From the NCBI RefSeq assembly GCF_000828085.3, contig NZ_JXCA02000016.1, positions 267,659 to 331,658 on the forward strand: DNA of 64,000 bases, in the 5' to 3' direction. The notes beneath the pieces were generated by a model that did not search any database, was not told the DNA's origin, and saw only the letters and a program-made list of their open reading frames with translations. Numbering within the stretch: the stretch's first letter is position 1; the number at the start of each line of letters is the position of its first letter. A program made the position numbers and the translations under genes. Positions 55,112 to 64,000 of the stretch are shown piece after piece. The DNA comes from Scytonema tolypothrichoides VB-61278. GTDB lineage: Bacteria > Cyanobacteriota > Cyanobacteriia > Cyanobacteriales > Nostocaceae.

Positions 55112-55357
55112 TTAACCAGGAGAACACCTGTCACAAAAACTGGGACGGAACTTACAAAACGGTTCTTTTGTCAAGGCGTAACTTGTGCAATACGGAAAGC
55201 TGGTAATTGAAATTACCTCTTTTTGCCTTGTTAAGGTACTCTGCAATAACTGCTTCTGCCTAGTTAAAGTAGCCAGAATGACAGATATGAGTTTAGGAAA
55301 TGCAAGACATGCAACAATATTTATTACCGTCAACAGCAAAATGTCTATCAAAGGCAT
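55112..55357 (-). CDS. Small single-pass membrane protein (81 aa), paralogue 2
   Basis: MPLIDILLLTVINIVACLAF, then PKLISVIL, matches paralogue 1 through its membrane helix. The tail is longer and basic/Thr-rich, with two LTRQK repeats and three late Cys residues. The two genes are about 280 bases apart on the same strand and look like a tandem duplication. A plus-strand frame also exists here, but the paralogy pattern favours the minus strand. The function is unknown. Confidence 0.55.
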   Translation of the reverse strand: MPLIDILLLTVINIVACLAFPKLISVILATLTRQKQLLQSTLTRQKEVISITSFPYCTSYALTKEPFCKFRPSFCDRCSPG

Positions 55358-55620
55358 AGGTCGTCACTTTACTTTTACAAATGAGGTGGTTGTTGCTTTT
55401 ATTCAAAAGCAATATTTCTGTAACAAGTTAAAAGCAAAATTTGGCCTTGCTTCTCTCTCAGATAAGTTCACTATAACATAAACTTTTATTAATAAATAGA
55501 TTCCTCAAATTTTGAGCATTACTATAGACACAATAAAATGTGTCATTTTCAATTTGCTATTTGAACCACAGATCGGAATATGCTGGAGAGATAAGAAATT
55601 TTCTATTTGGGAGATGTGTG

Positions 55621-57615
55621 ATGTCGAAAACATACGATATTTCTTCTATAATATCTAACCTTTCTGAGCTAGAGCGCGAGAATTTAAAGCGTTTGGCAGA
55701 TTACTCCAACTTGAATTCACTGCCAGAAATATGGTCGTTGGTAGCAAAGCGATGTGGTGATACTGTCGCTCTTCGCGATCCTCATGCCAAACCAGAAGTT
55801 GTGATCACATATACGCAACTCTTTCAAAAAATTCAATATTTTGCTGCAGGATTACAAGCTTTGGGGGTGAAAGCAAGAGATCGTGTCTCTTTGATTTCGG
55901 ATAATAGTCCCCGGTGGTTTATTGCAGATCAGGGCATTATGACTGCTGGGGCGGTTGATGCAGTGCGTAGTTCCCAAGCAGAACGAGAAGAACTTGTATT
56001 TATTTTGGGAAATAGTGGTAGTACAGCGCTGGTGGTGGAAGATTTAAAAACTTTCAACAAGCTTAAACAGCGTCTTGGTGATTTGCCAATTCAACTGGTT
56101 ATCTTGCTTAGTGATGAAGTACCACCAACAGACGAAACCATAAAAGTCATAAACTTTAACCAGTTGATGGAAATTGGGGCAAACCATAATTTAACGCCAG
56201 TTAAGCAAAATTATGATACTTTGGCAACCTTAATATACACTTCTGGCACTACAGGGAAACCCAAAGGTGTGATGCTTTCTCACGGTAATTTGATGCATCA
56301 AGTGGTAATCTGTGGAACGGTATTGCAACCAGAACCAGGAGCAGTTGTTCTCAGTATTCTCCCCAGTTGGCACAGCTATGAACGCACTTGTGAATATTTC
56401 TTACTATCTCAAGGTTGTACCCAAATTTACACTAACCTGCGATCTGTAAAAGGAGATTTGAAAGAATTTAAACCCAATTACATGGTGTGTGTGCCCCGGT
56501 TATTGGAGTCAATTTATGAAGGAGTGCAAAAGCAGTTCCGTGAACAACCAGCAAATAAGCAACGCCTGATTAACTACCTTTTGGGCGTTAGCCAGAAGTA
56601 TATCAAAGCGCGGCGAATCGCCCAAGGATTGAGTTTAGAAAATCTAAACCCCTCAATAGTTGAGCGATTAGCAGGTAGCATACAAGCATCAGCTTTGTTC
56701 CCTCTCCACGCTTTGGGAGAACGACTTGTTTATGCCAAGGTACGAGAAGCAACGGGGGGAGAAATTAAACAGATGATTAGCGGTGGCGGTGCACTTGCTA
56801 AGCACATAGATGAGTTTTTTGAAATTATTAATGTAGAGATTTTGCAGGGCTATGGCTTGACGGAAACTTCTCCTATTGTCCATGTGCGTCGTCCTTGGCA
56901 TAATGTACGCGGTTCATCTGGGGAACCAGTACCAGGTACAGAAACGAAAATAGTAGATCCTGAAACTCGCAAATCAATGCCCCTTGGGGAGCGAGGTTTG
57001 GTGATGCTGCGAGGACCACAAGTTATGCAAGGCTATTACCAAAATCCAGAAGCAACGGCGAAAGCAATTGACAAGGAGGGCTGGTTTGATAGCGGTGACT
57101 TGGGTTGGGTGACTCCACAAAATGACTTGGTATTGACCGGACGAGCAAAGGATACGATTGTATTAACCAATGGGGAAAATATCGAGCCGCAGCCGATTGA
57201 AGATGCGTGTTTGCGATCGCCCTACATAGATCAGATAATGCTTGTTGGACAAGACCAACGCAGTCTCGGTGCTTTGATAGTCCCCAATTTGTCAGCCCTG
57301 GAAAAATGGGTGGAAGCTAAAAATCTGCATCTACATTTACCTGATGAAGCTGCGAAACAAATAAGTACTGAAGATGCCCCAAGGAAGACGGAAGTCAGCT
57401 TGGAGAGTAAAATAATTCAGGATTTATTTCGGCAAGAATTGATTCGGTTCGTGCAAGATCGTCCAGGTTATCGACCGGATGACCGCATTGGTCCGTTCAA
57501 GCTCATTCTAGAGCCGTTTTCACCAGAAAATGGCATGATGACACAAACACTGAAAATTAGGCGACAGGTCGTGATGGAGCGCTATCACGATATTATTAAC
57601 CCAATGTTTGCCTGA
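55621..57615 (+). CDS. Long-chain acyl-CoA/acyl-ACP synthetase (AMP-binding)
   Basis: Adenylate-forming enzyme of 664 aa from the ATG at 55621 (GGGAG upstream); the frame opens 27 codons earlier. It carries the AMP-binding signature IYTSGTTGKPKGVMLSHGN, the LPSWHSYERTCEY region, GGGALAKHIDEFFE, QGYGLTETSPIVHVRR, DSGDLGWV, and the C-terminal TGRAKDTIVLTNGENIEPQPIED. Cyanobacterial members (Aas type) activate free fatty acids for recycling into membrane lipids. A 40-base gap leads to ylqD on the same strand, so they are probably cotranscribed. Confidence 0.93.
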   Translation: MSKTYDISSIISNLSELERENLKRLADYSNLNSLPEIWSLVAKRCGDTVALRDPHAKPEVVITYTQLFQKIQYFAAGLQALGVKARDRVSLISDNSPRWFIADQGIMTAGAVDAVRSSQAEREELVFILGNSGSTALVVEDLKTFNKLKQRLGDLPIQLVILLSDEVPPTDETIKVINFNQLMEIGANHNLTPVKQNYDTLATLIYTSGTTGKPKGVMLSHGNLMHQVVICGTVLQPEPGAVVLSILPSWHSYERTCEYFLLSQGCTQIYTNLRSVKGDLKEFKPNYMVCVPRLLESIYEGVQKQFREQPANKQRLINYLLGVSQKYIKARRIAQGLSLENLNPSIVERLAGSIQASALFPLHALGERLVYAKVREATGGEIKQMISGGGALAKHIDEFFEIINVEILQGYGLTETSPIVHVRRPWHNVRGSSGEPVPGTETKIVDPETRKSMPLGERGLVMLRGPQVMQGYYQNPEATAKAIDKEGWFDSGDLGWVTPQNDLVLTGRAKDTIVLTNGENIEPQPIEDACLRSPYIDQIMLVGQDQRSLGALIVPNLSALEKWVEAKNLHLHLPDEAAKQISTEDAPRKTEVSLESKIIQDLFRQELIRFVQDRPGYRPDDRIGPFKLILEPFSPENGMMTQTLKIRRQVVMERYHDIINPMFA

Positions 57616-57655
57616 TTATTCCACCTGCAAACTATAGAGTGAACGTCAAACATTT

Positions 57656-58105
57656 ATGGATGCCTCCAAATCTCAACTGCTGCTAAAACGGGTTGTTAAC
57701 GTCAAAGCGATTGTGACTCCCCTTTGGAAAGAGGAAGTGCAGCAGCAACTGCAAGCACAAATTAATCAAATTGACCAGCAACTGCAACAAATCGACATGG
57801 AAGGACAGCGGGCGATTTCAGCAGTTCAAAAGCAGAGTCTCCAGCCACCAGGTCCCCAAACTCTTCAACAAATTGAGAATATTCAAGGTCAAATTAATCA
57901 AAAGAAAAGTGAACTCTTGGAGCAAAAAAATCAAAGTCTGCAAAATCTCCAGCAAGTCCAGTTTTTAGAGTTGGATCAAGAAGTTAACCAATTTCAAATG
58001 GAAGGCTTTTTCCACGTGGAACCAGGTGATAACTTGATTAGCAAATTGCAAGTAGAAGTTGTGCTACGTGATGGTGTTGTAGAAGAAGTTCGCGGTGATA
58101 TTTAA
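57656..58105 (+). CDS. ylqD: YlqD family protein
   Basis: A 149-residue soluble protein. It opens LLLKRVVNVKAIVTPLWKEE, has a long Gln-rich coiled coil (about residues 25-105) and a C-terminal beta domain, EGFFHVEPGDNLISKLQVEVVLRDGVVEEVRG. This is the YlqD layout known from Bacillus and cyanobacteria. No activity is established. It lies 40 bases after the acyl-CoA synthetase gene. Confidence 0.88.
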   Translation: MDASKSQLLLKRVVNVKAIVTPLWKEEVQQQLQAQINQIDQQLQQIDMEGQRAISAVQKQSLQPPGPQTLQQIENIQGQINQKKSELLEQKNQSLQNLQQVQFLELDQEVNQFQMEGFFHVEPGDNLISKLQVEVVLRDGVVEEVRGDI

Positions 58106-58158
58106 ATTTGTCGTTTGTTCTTGGTTGTTATATAGTGAGTAAGACTCAGAACAAATAA

Positions 58159-58683
58159 CTATTGACAGGTTTGGGTTAACTGTGGTTTTGAAAGGCTACT
58201 TCCAGGTATACATTGTACCTGGGAGCCAGCCCAAACAATTTGCCACACACGAGGGGAACTCACAAAAAGCGATCGCCCAAAAGTTGTGAGTTCAACTCGA
58301 TATTTCATTGCTTTAAGAAAATTCTTTGTTGGCTCTATTTGCGTAATTGTTACTAACGCTTGATTAGGATAGGGATAAAAGACCTCAACCTTGCGATTTT
58401 CTAGGGTTGAATCCATATTATCAAAGGCATTGAGCGCAAGATCTGCTGGATCACTACCTTGGAGAGGAGAGTTAATACTTTCTAGAGGTACAGTGTTATA
58501 ATTTGCCCGCTCCGAGTTGACAACCTCCTCTGTTATGTTAACATCTGAAAACTGAGGTGCTTGCTCATTGCTCATACTATAAACCGCTTCAGATGGCTGG
58601 CGCTGAATGATGTAAACACCAGTAGCAGCGGTGGCAAAGAGACTTATTATCACAATCAAAAACAATTTCAACTTTGCCGACAT
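58159..58683 (-). CDS. Hypothetical membrane-anchored protein (174 aa)
   Basis: From the ATG at 58683 it has one N-terminal membrane helix (LKLFLIVIISLFATAATGVYII) and a periplasmic part with an acidic linker. A folded domain follows (VEVFYPYPNQALVTITQIEPT...YRVELTTFGRSLFVSSPRVWQIVWAG), and the protein ends with two Cys (QCIPGSS, QTC). I do not recognise the family. It is convergent with ylqD. Confidence 0.65.
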   Translation of the reverse strand: MSAKLKLFLIVIISLFATAATGVYIIQRQPSEAVYSMSNEQAPQFSDVNITEEVVNSERANYNTVPLESINSPLQGSDPADLALNAFDNMDSTLENRKVEVFYPYPNQALVTITQIEPTKNFLKAMKYRVELTTFGRSLFVSSPRVWQIVWAGSQVQCIPGSSLSKPQLTQTCQ

Positions 58684-59116
58684 AAAATTTAACACCCAAT
58701 GAAAATCAGGTTAAAAATTAATTTTGAATCTTAGATCGAAGTATTGTCATTCCTCTTCTTACTTATGAGTGGAATTTAGATTTTGACAGTCGTGATGAGA
58801 AATACAAATAAATAGACCTTGTGGTCTTAATATAGTTCCTCACCGCTCTTGAGCAACTAGAGGTATCAGAATTTAAGGGTATCAGGAAAAATAAGCATTT
58901 TATTTATGAGCTGGTCAAATGTTAAAACAGTGAACAGGGAACGCTTAACTGAGAACTGGGAAGAAAACGATAACTGATAACTGTTAATAATGACTGTCCA
59001 ACACCTAAGATCTATGTTTCCCAAAACTCCACCCCGAGGGTAGCGAGGTCAAGATACAATTCGATCTAACACAAACTGTAAAAGTCCATTAATTATCGAT
59101 TCACCAAACCACCTAT
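58684..59116. other. Intergenic region
   Basis: About 430 bases upstream of the E2 gene. It holds short degenerate heptamer repeats (about 58925-58985) and a GC-rich fragment near 59030. The E2 promoter lies in the last 80 bases without clear boxes. Confidence 0.35.
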
Positions 59117-60442
59117 ATGAGCATTTACGAAGTATTTATGCCGGCGCTGAGTTCCACCATGACCGAAGGTAAAATCGTCTCTTGGGTAAAATCTCCTGGA
59201 GATAAAGTGGAAAAAGGCGAAACAGTGGTGGTTGTCGAGTCAGATAAGGCAGATATGGATGTAGAATCCTTCTATGAAGGATATCTTGCTCACATCATCG
59301 TGCAAGCTGGTGAAACAGCCGCCGTTGGAAGTGCGATCGCCTTGTTAACGGAAACCGAAGCTGAAATCGAAACTGCAGTTCAAGCGAATTCTGGGAGTAG
59401 TGCTGCCAAACATGAAGCAACTCCAGCCATTAAGAGCGAAAAAATAGCAGAAACAACCACAGTTGCAACACCCGGTGCTTCTCAAAACGGAACCTCTAGC
59501 CGTACAAATGGTCGGCTGGTAGTTTCACCCCGTGCCCGTAAGTTAGCGAAGGACCTGAAAGTTGATTTAAGTGGCATCTCTGGTAGTGGTCCTCATGGTC
59601 GCATTGTCGCCCAGGATGTAGAAGCAGCAGCTGGAAAATCTAGCAAACAACCTGCTACAGCGACTCCTGTCGCACCTCCACAACCAGCGCCAACCATCAC
59701 CCCGGTTGCACCTACACCCACGAAAGTTGCTTCTGCACCTGCACCCGCGCCGGCGATCGCTGCACTCCCTGGTCAAGTAGTGCCTTTAACTACCCTGCAA
59801 AATGCTGTTGTACGCAACATGGTAGCCAGTCTATCCGTACCAGTCATCCACATAGGTTACACTATTACCACTGATGCACTTGACAAACTTTATAAACAAG
59901 TAAAGTCTAAAGGTGTGACTATGACAACCCTTCTGGCAAAAGCCGTAGCGGTGACATTGCAAAAACACCCATTGCTTAATGCGAGATACTCAGAACAAGG
60001 AATTGTGTACCACTCTAGTATAAATGTTGCCGTAGCGGTGGCAATGGATGATGGGGGATTGATTACACCAGTATTACAAAATGCAGACATGGTGGATATA
60101 TACTCTCTATCCCGCGATTGGAAGTCTTTAGTAGAACGTGCTAGAGCGAAAAAGCTGCAACCAGAGGAGTATAACACCGGTACCTTTACAATATCGAATC
60201 TAGGGATGTTTGGTGTAGATAGATTTGATGCAATCCTACCACCCGGACAAGGTTCTATTTTGGCAATTGGCGCATCTCGTCCGCAAATCGTAGCAACAGA
60301 GTCAGGTCTATTTGGCGTCAAGCAACAGATGCAGGTCAATATTACCTGTGATCACCGCATTATTTACGGTGCCGATGCTGCGGCGTTCTTGCAAGATTTG
60401 GCGAAGTTGATTTCGACAAATCCTGAATCTTTGATGTTGTAG
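59117..60442 (+). CDS. Pyruvate dehydrogenase E2 (dihydrolipoamide acetyltransferase)
   Basis: Core acyltransferase of the pyruvate dehydrogenase complex (441 aa), passing acetyl groups to CoA. The lipoyl domain (residues 1-80) carries the lipoylated Lys in VESDKADMDVE. A flexible Ala/Pro linker, then an E3/E1-binding domain (SPRARKLAKDLKVDLSGISGSGPHGRIVAQDV), then another Ala/Pro linker follow. The catalytic domain ends with the active-site ITCDHRIIYGADAAAFLQDL, where the usual HxxxDG Asp is Tyr, as in plastid-type E2s. A strong terminator follows. No other PDH genes are adjacent, as is usual for cyanobacteria. Confidence 0.95.
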   Translation: MSIYEVFMPALSSTMTEGKIVSWVKSPGDKVEKGETVVVVESDKADMDVESFYEGYLAHIIVQAGETAAVGSAIALLTETEAEIETAVQANSGSSAAKHEATPAIKSEKIAETTTVATPGASQNGTSSRTNGRLVVSPRARKLAKDLKVDLSGISGSGPHGRIVAQDVEAAAGKSSKQPATATPVAPPQPAPTITPVAPTPTKVASAPAPAPAIAALPGQVVPLTTLQNAVVRNMVASLSVPVIHIGYTITTDALDKLYKQVKSKGVTMTTLLAKAVAVTLQKHPLLNARYSEQGIVYHSSINVAVAVAMDDGGLITPVLQNADMVDIYSLSRDWKSLVERARAKKLQPEEYNTGTFTISNLGMFGVDRFDAILPPGQGSILAIGASRPQIVATESGLFGVKQQMQVNITCDHRIIYGADAAAFLQDLAKLISTNPESLML

Positions 60443-60461
60443 TTTGAGTAATACCAGAATC

Positions 60462-60497
60462 AAACCGCCTTGGCTCACAATTGAACCAAGGCGGTTT
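60462..60497 (+). terminator. Hairpin terminator after the E2 gene
   Basis: AAACCGCCTTGG (60462-60473) and CCAAGGCGGTTT (60486-60497) form a perfect 12-bp stem with a 12-base loop. Confidence 0.8.
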
Positions 60498-60503
60498 ATA
60501 GTA

Positions 60504-60640
60504 CAATACGGTTCAGTTAAAGCTAAAAACCTGATTTTGTGTAGGTTGGGTTTCGTTCCTCAACCCAACATTCTCCCAGTTTGGTTGGGTAGAGCGTAAG
60601 CGTTACCCAACCTACAATTATTCTTAACTGAACCGTGTTG
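60504..60640. mobile_element. MITE-like element with CAATACGGTTCAGTTAA ends, copy 2
   Basis: 137 bp with ends CAATACGGTTCAGTTAA and TTAACTGAACCGTGTTG (one mismatch). Inner GTAGGTTGGG/CCCAACCTAC arms are as in the copy at 46415-46596. It sits just beyond the E2 terminator. Confidence 0.75.
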
Positions 60641-61478
60641 GTTTATAGTAGGTAAAATTTTTGAAGATCATTTTTATTTTGGTCTCGTTTTCAGGCACAG
60701 CCTGAAAACGATTTCACTGGATGCAAGCCGAGTCATAAACCGTAATCTAGCACTAGGGTTAGTAGGGTAATTGCAAGAAATAACAACAGCACTAGGGCTA
60801 ATCCTAAAGTTTGACTCAGCGTAGGGACAAGACTAAGCAACATCAAGCGTATTTGACAATAGAGTATCCCAAGTCTTTGCGGCATTCCTGCAAAACTTGT
60901 GAAATACTTGGAGTTTAATAACTCCACAAAACCCAGCCGCGTGTCATTGAATTCATCAAAAAATCGCTGAAACAAAGCCCTAGTGCTGCCGATATTTCTA
61001 TGGCGATACAGAACCTAACCGAGACATTACGATTGTGGCAATGGTAGTCACTCCAAATTGTGCCCACCGCCTAAAGCGGTACCCAATCAGTCGCCACAAC
61101 TCTTACATGTACAATTACCAACGCTAGCACAAGCACCTGCAAGGTCATCGAACCTTCCACTTGGATCAACGGCGACTCCTGCGTATTTTGCCGCCAGAAA
61201 AGACTTGCAGGTAGACACCAATTTCATCCTGGCTTCTAGATCTGTTAGACATCTAAACGAGAAAGCAGTCTATGGGTATATAAATCAAGCAATGATATGG
61301 ACGCCACAGATACAAAACGAGTCGGTAAAACGAAACTCGTAAGTGTCTTCCTCACAACAGCCTTCTGTAGACGCCCTAATGATCGCTTGTGTAAAAATGG
61401 GGTATTTTTCAAAACCAGGACATTCATTTTATATCAATCGCGTTTATCAACGTGGATTGCTAGCGATGGCAAGCTTAT
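60641..61478. other. Intergenic region downstream of patU
   Basis: About 840 bases. It contains a perfect 12-bp hairpin TCGTTTTCAGGC-ACA-GCCTGAAAACGA at 60685-60711. It also holds short frames on both strands (for example a hydrophobic minus-strand frame at 60733-60975 and a 50-codon Cys-rich minus frame near 61078-61230), none supported well enough to call. Confidence 0.35.
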
Positions 61479-62459
61479 TTATAAGGTGGGAACAATCACG
61501 AATACAAGCGGTTGTTGGTCTATTTCTTTTAACTCAACTTCCAAGGTATAAGTCTGGTTTCGTTGCGTGTTGTGTAATTCTACACTTAGGGATCCCGGAC
61601 TCGATGACTCAGCTGTTGCTTGGGCAGCATCTCCTTGGAGCTTTAGAATCGCTTTAGAGGGCAATTCACTTTCAACTCTTAGCTTCGTCACTTGACCTTG
61701 AGTTTGGTATTCTACTTTCAGGGTGAGAACACCTGCACTCGTGAGCCATTGCCTTTCTACTACTGGATTGGTAGCTGAAACTGGCAGAGTCAAATTTTCT
61801 AGTAGCTGCTTTGCCGCCAGCAACGAAAGTGCCATCTGTTGCTGTGGCTGTAAATTTGAGTAATCACTCTCTAGATTCGGCATACTTTCTAGAGCATCTA
61901 CAGAACGAGAGGGAGTTCTTAGCACTATTCCTGCTAAGTCATTCAATGTTTGATATTCTTCAGGGAAGAGGCTCTCGACAGCAGCAACCAGTTTTGCCCC
62001 TAACGGTATAGAAGAGGCAATCATCGCCTGACACTTCTCCAGCAATTGCTGAAAAATTCTTTCCGGCAGCTGAATGGGCAGATTGAGCTTCGATTGCTGT
62101 ACTGCCCAGCCCCAAACCGGAACCAACTCCAGTGCTGGCTGATCTACACATTCGGGATACTCTATAAGTTGAGCTTCCCAAGGGAATAACGGTGGGTGGT
62201 TTTGAATTTGAGTTTGTAACCGACGTTTAAGGACGGCTTGGAAACGTTCTTGCACAGTAGGAATTTCTCCCAGTTGAAAGGTTTGGGGTATACACCTTAA
62301 CTCAAAAGCGCCACCGTTTAAGGCGGCGGCTGTTTCATTAATATGTTTTACCCCTTCATTTTCCTCACAATTGACCAATTTTGGATCGTTGGTTTGGGCA
62401 TTTTTTGCCAACAACCAAGCGATTAAGTGGTTTTGTAAGGATTCTGAGTCACTATTCAT
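61479..62459 (-). CDS. patU: PatU-like protein encoded directly after hetZ
   Basis: A 326-residue soluble protein whose ATG overlaps the hetZ stop (ATGAATAG), so the two are coupled. Visible parts are an N-terminal helix NHLIAWLLAKNAQ, a RCIPQTFQLGEIPTVQERFQAVLKRRLQ block, HPPLFPWEAQLIEYPE, and a DUF1822-like body with PVWGWAVQQSKLNLPIQLPERIFQQLLEKC and LFPEEYQTLNDLAGIVLRTPSRSVD. In Anabaena PCC 7120 the corresponding gene is split (patU5/patU3) after hetZ; here it is one intact frame, as described for Nostoc punctiforme patU. It acts in heterocyst spacing. The name rests on position, size and partial recognition. Confidence 0.72.
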   Translation of the reverse strand: MNSDSESLQNHLIAWLLAKNAQTNDPKLVNCEENEGVKHINETAAALNGGAFELRCIPQTFQLGEIPTVQERFQAVLKRRLQTQIQNHPPLFPWEAQLIEYPECVDQPALELVPVWGWAVQQSKLNLPIQLPERIFQQLLEKCQAMIASSIPLGAKLVAAVESLFPEEYQTLNDLAGIVLRTPSRSVDALESMPNLESDYSNLQPQQQMALSLLAAKQLLENLTLPVSATNPVVERQWLTSAGVLTLKVEYQTQGQVTKLRVESELPSKAILKLQGDAAQATAESSSPGSLSVELHNTQRNQTYTLEVELKEIDQQPLVFVIVPTL

Positions 62460-63645
62460 GGGTAGATGCACCGGATCCGGAAATTAAAGAGTTACGAATT
62501 TCCCAAGCTTGTTCAAGAATTTTAAACCACCGTTTTTGCATTTGTGCCATTGATAATCCTAAAGTTTTGGCAATTTTTTCATCTGGATGACCTTGTTGTT
62601 TCAACTCTAGTAAAGACTGTTGTTTTTCGTCGAGTTGAGCCGTATACACTTCCCATTGCTGAGGAGTTAAGCCCAAATTTGTCTGCAAATCTGCTTCCAG
62701 CCACTCGTGAACCAATTCCCAGCGATGCAATAAGGCAAACCTGATTAAATGGTATTTAAAGCGCTGCTGCAAATAATCCCGCTGGCGAGCAGTTAAGCCT
62801 AATATTGACTCAATTTCCTGCGCTGATAAATCCTGGAGACGCAGAGTAAAGTAATCAGCACAATCTGATTGCTGCCGTTCTTCCAGATAATTCATCAATT
62901 CAGTAATCACGACTGAGCGTAACGTATCTTCTTGAGGTTCTGGCTCGGGTTGTGTCGCCATCGCACTTCGCAGCTGCTGCACTGCTGGATCTTCCCAGGA
63001 GCCATCAGCTTCGTTGCCACTACCTTCGGCGGCTTGTTCTATGTCTACGCAGGTTTCCGGCGGTTGTTGTTGAGAAAAAGTTTGTGCTCGAAGAATAATT
63101 AACTGTTGTTGACGCCCTGGTAAAGGAATCCTGCGCTTGGCATAGCGTTCGGTAAATGCCATGTATTCCGCCAATTCTAAAAGTGTTTGGGGACGATAAC
63201 TAGTCCCCAGTTGGTTCTCCCGTCGGAAGGCATTTAATGCCTCTAGGTAAAAACTCTGCAAGAAATCTTCAATGACAACGAGCCGCCCTTGATAACTCAA
63301 TTGTCTTTGGGGAGGATTGATGTAGCGATAAATAATCGCACTCAAAGTACTGTGTAACTCTACTCTGCCCCGATTGGAACCCAACTCGTAGTACCTCAAA
63401 CACTGTTGTAACCGATGTCGGGCAAGGGTCATTGCAGAATTTTCTACAGTCCCAGCAGCTTGGATGCGCTTGCTTTCACTGCAAATTCTATAAACTTCGG
63501 CAGCAATTCGTGTTGCCACATCGCGGCAATTTTGCTCCGAAGCTTTGGTTGATTGCTGAAGCTCCTTGAAAAGGAGTTGAAATATCGCCTCCACGCCGAT
63601 AGAACTTACTCCCTGAATTGTTGTTATGGTTGCGGCTGAATTCAT
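62452..63645 (-). CDS. hetZ: Heterocyst differentiation protein HetZ
   Basis: Early regulator of heterocyst differentiation, acting with HetR and PatU3. The 397-residue protein matches my memory of Anabaena HetZ almost throughout: MNSAATITTIQGVSSIGVE, FKELQQSTKASEQNCRDVA, SAIIYRYINPPQRQLSYQGR, and the C-terminal helix-turn-helix-like LGLTPQQWEVYTAQLDEKQ and IAKTLGLSMAQMQKRWFKIL. No signal or membrane segment. It is the upstream gene of a two-gene operon with the PatU-like gene. Its presence identifies the organism as heterocyst-forming or closely allied. Confidence 0.95.
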   Translation of the reverse strand: MNSAATITTIQGVSSIGVEAIFQLLFKELQQSTKASEQNCRDVATRIAAEVYRICSESKRIQAAGTVENSAMTLARHRLQQCLRYYELGSNRGRVELHSTLSAIIYRYINPPQRQLSYQGRLVVIEDFLQSFYLEALNAFRRENQLGTSYRPQTLLELAEYMAFTERYAKRRIPLPGRQQQLIILRAQTFSQQQPPETCVDIEQAAEGSGNEADGSWEDPAVQQLRSAMATQPEPEPQEDTLRSVVITELMNYLEERQQSDCADYFTLRLQDLSAQEIESILGLTARQRDYLQQRFKYHLIRFALLHRWELVHEWLEADLQTNLGLTPQQWEVYTAQLDEKQQSLLELKQQGHPDEKIAKTLGLSMAQMQKRWFKILEQAWEIRNSLISGSGASTHE

Positions 63646-63850
63646 AGTCTGGTGTTTAGAAAGACCCTAACATACTTATGTACCACCTGTAAGACTGAGG
63701 GTATTGGGTTGAGGATTTTGCGTACAAGTCAAACGTGCCTCAATTATGTGTTATAGGATTAGGCTGAATTTCATATTGGCAAATCTCGTTTGATTGTTCG
63801 CTTTTCATAGATGTTACTGCCACTACCCATTCATCAGTTTACAGGTCATT

Positions 63851-64000
63851 ATGGACTTAAAAGCACAAATTCAATTGCTAATTGACAATGCACCCCAAGA
63901 TGGTGTTACTCCGCAACTTGTCACAGCAATCGCTCCTGTCCTCAGCGCGCGCGCTCAGAAATTACGCCATTCCCAGTACTATATTCTCCAGAATATGGAA
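63851..64000 (+). CDS. Start of a hypothetical gene, cut by the window edge
   Basis: An ATG frame of 50 complete codons is open to the right edge: MDLKAQIQLLIDNAPQDGVT, then PQLVTAIAPVLSARAQKLRH. It is helical and protein-like, and resembles the N-terminus of a conserved cyanobacterial hypothetical protein. It is divergent from hetZ across 205 bases that should hold both promoters. Confidence 0.6.
   Translation, partial: MDLKAQIQLLIDNAPQDGVTPQLVTAIAPVLSARAQKLRHSQYYILQNME

Noticed and set aside
60733-60975. 80-codon minus-strand frame with a hydrophobic C-terminus
   Set aside because: Starts at TTG without a ribosome site and has no paralogue or family; hydrophobicity alone is not enough.
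61058-61342. Plus-strand 94-codon frame and an overlapping 50-codon Cys-rich minus frame (MKLVSTCKSF start)
   Set aside because: Neither has family support; the minus frame has an AGG-like site but too little evidence to call it a gene.

Overview
The window comes from a heterocyst-forming, filamentous cyanobacterium (Nostocales). It carries hetZ followed by an unsplit patU-type gene at the right end, oxygenic photosynthesis genes (psbV, petE, petJ), GCGATCGC (HIP1) octamers, long arrays of 7-bp tandem repeats of the CAGTTAT and GTTCACT types, PEP-CTERM and two-partner-secretion surface proteins, and many short palindromic elements and MITEs. The genus cannot be fixed from the sequence alone. 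Intergenic DNA is abundant and AT-rich.

Layout: 0.2-3.7 kb holds hemB, a DUF4870 membrane protein and prfC. 3.8-11.2 kb is a complete seven-gene urease locus on the minus strand, in the unusual order ureA-ureB, then an oppositely oriented Asp-box propeller gene, then ureG-D-E-F and ureC. Its UreB carries an N-terminal beta/gamma-crystallin domain with two intact calcium-binding signatures. 11.8-13.4 kb is a wrecked TPR/M48 peptidase gene containing a 156-bp MITE. 14-25 kb holds an RRM protein, a sucrose-phosphate-synthase-like glycosyltransferase, a PEP-CTERM protein, a large TpsA-type exoprotein flanked by inverted copies of a dispersed element, and rqcH. 25.3-29.9 kb holds an ncRNA candidate, a porin, and znuA/znuC behind a Zur-box-like site. 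30.5-36.8 kb is an electron-transfer block (psbV, petE, petJ, a TonB-like protein, a lipase-like hydrolase, a reduced cytochrome b6 paralogue).

36.8-46.2 kb holds a cation/proton antiporter, tRNA-Glu(TTC), a GAF histidine kinase with a SRPBCC protein, several small unknown genes, and a ribbon-helix-helix/Mop-domain regulator with two palindromes just upstream. 47-54.5 kb holds a Ser/Thr kinase overlapping a PstS-like protein gene, recQ, a uridine-kinase-like gene, a truncated copy of the recQ 5' end, a second 156-bp MITE, and a lactate/glycolate-oxidase-type enzyme. 54.6-64 kb holds a pair of paralogous tiny membrane-protein genes, a long-chain acyl-CoA synthetase, ylqD, a pyruvate dehydrogenase E2, patU and hetZ, and the start of one more gene.

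Functional groups are urease assembly and nickel maturation (ureA-G), soluble photosynthetic electron carriers (PsbV, PetE, PetJ), high-affinity zinc uptake (ZnuA/ZnuC, with no permease gene visible), and heterocyst pattern control (HetZ/PatU). The most novel items are the crystallin-UreB fusion, the RHH-Mop regulator with its double operator, the paired small membrane peptides, the 156-bp MITE family and the structured ncRNA candidate after rqcH.
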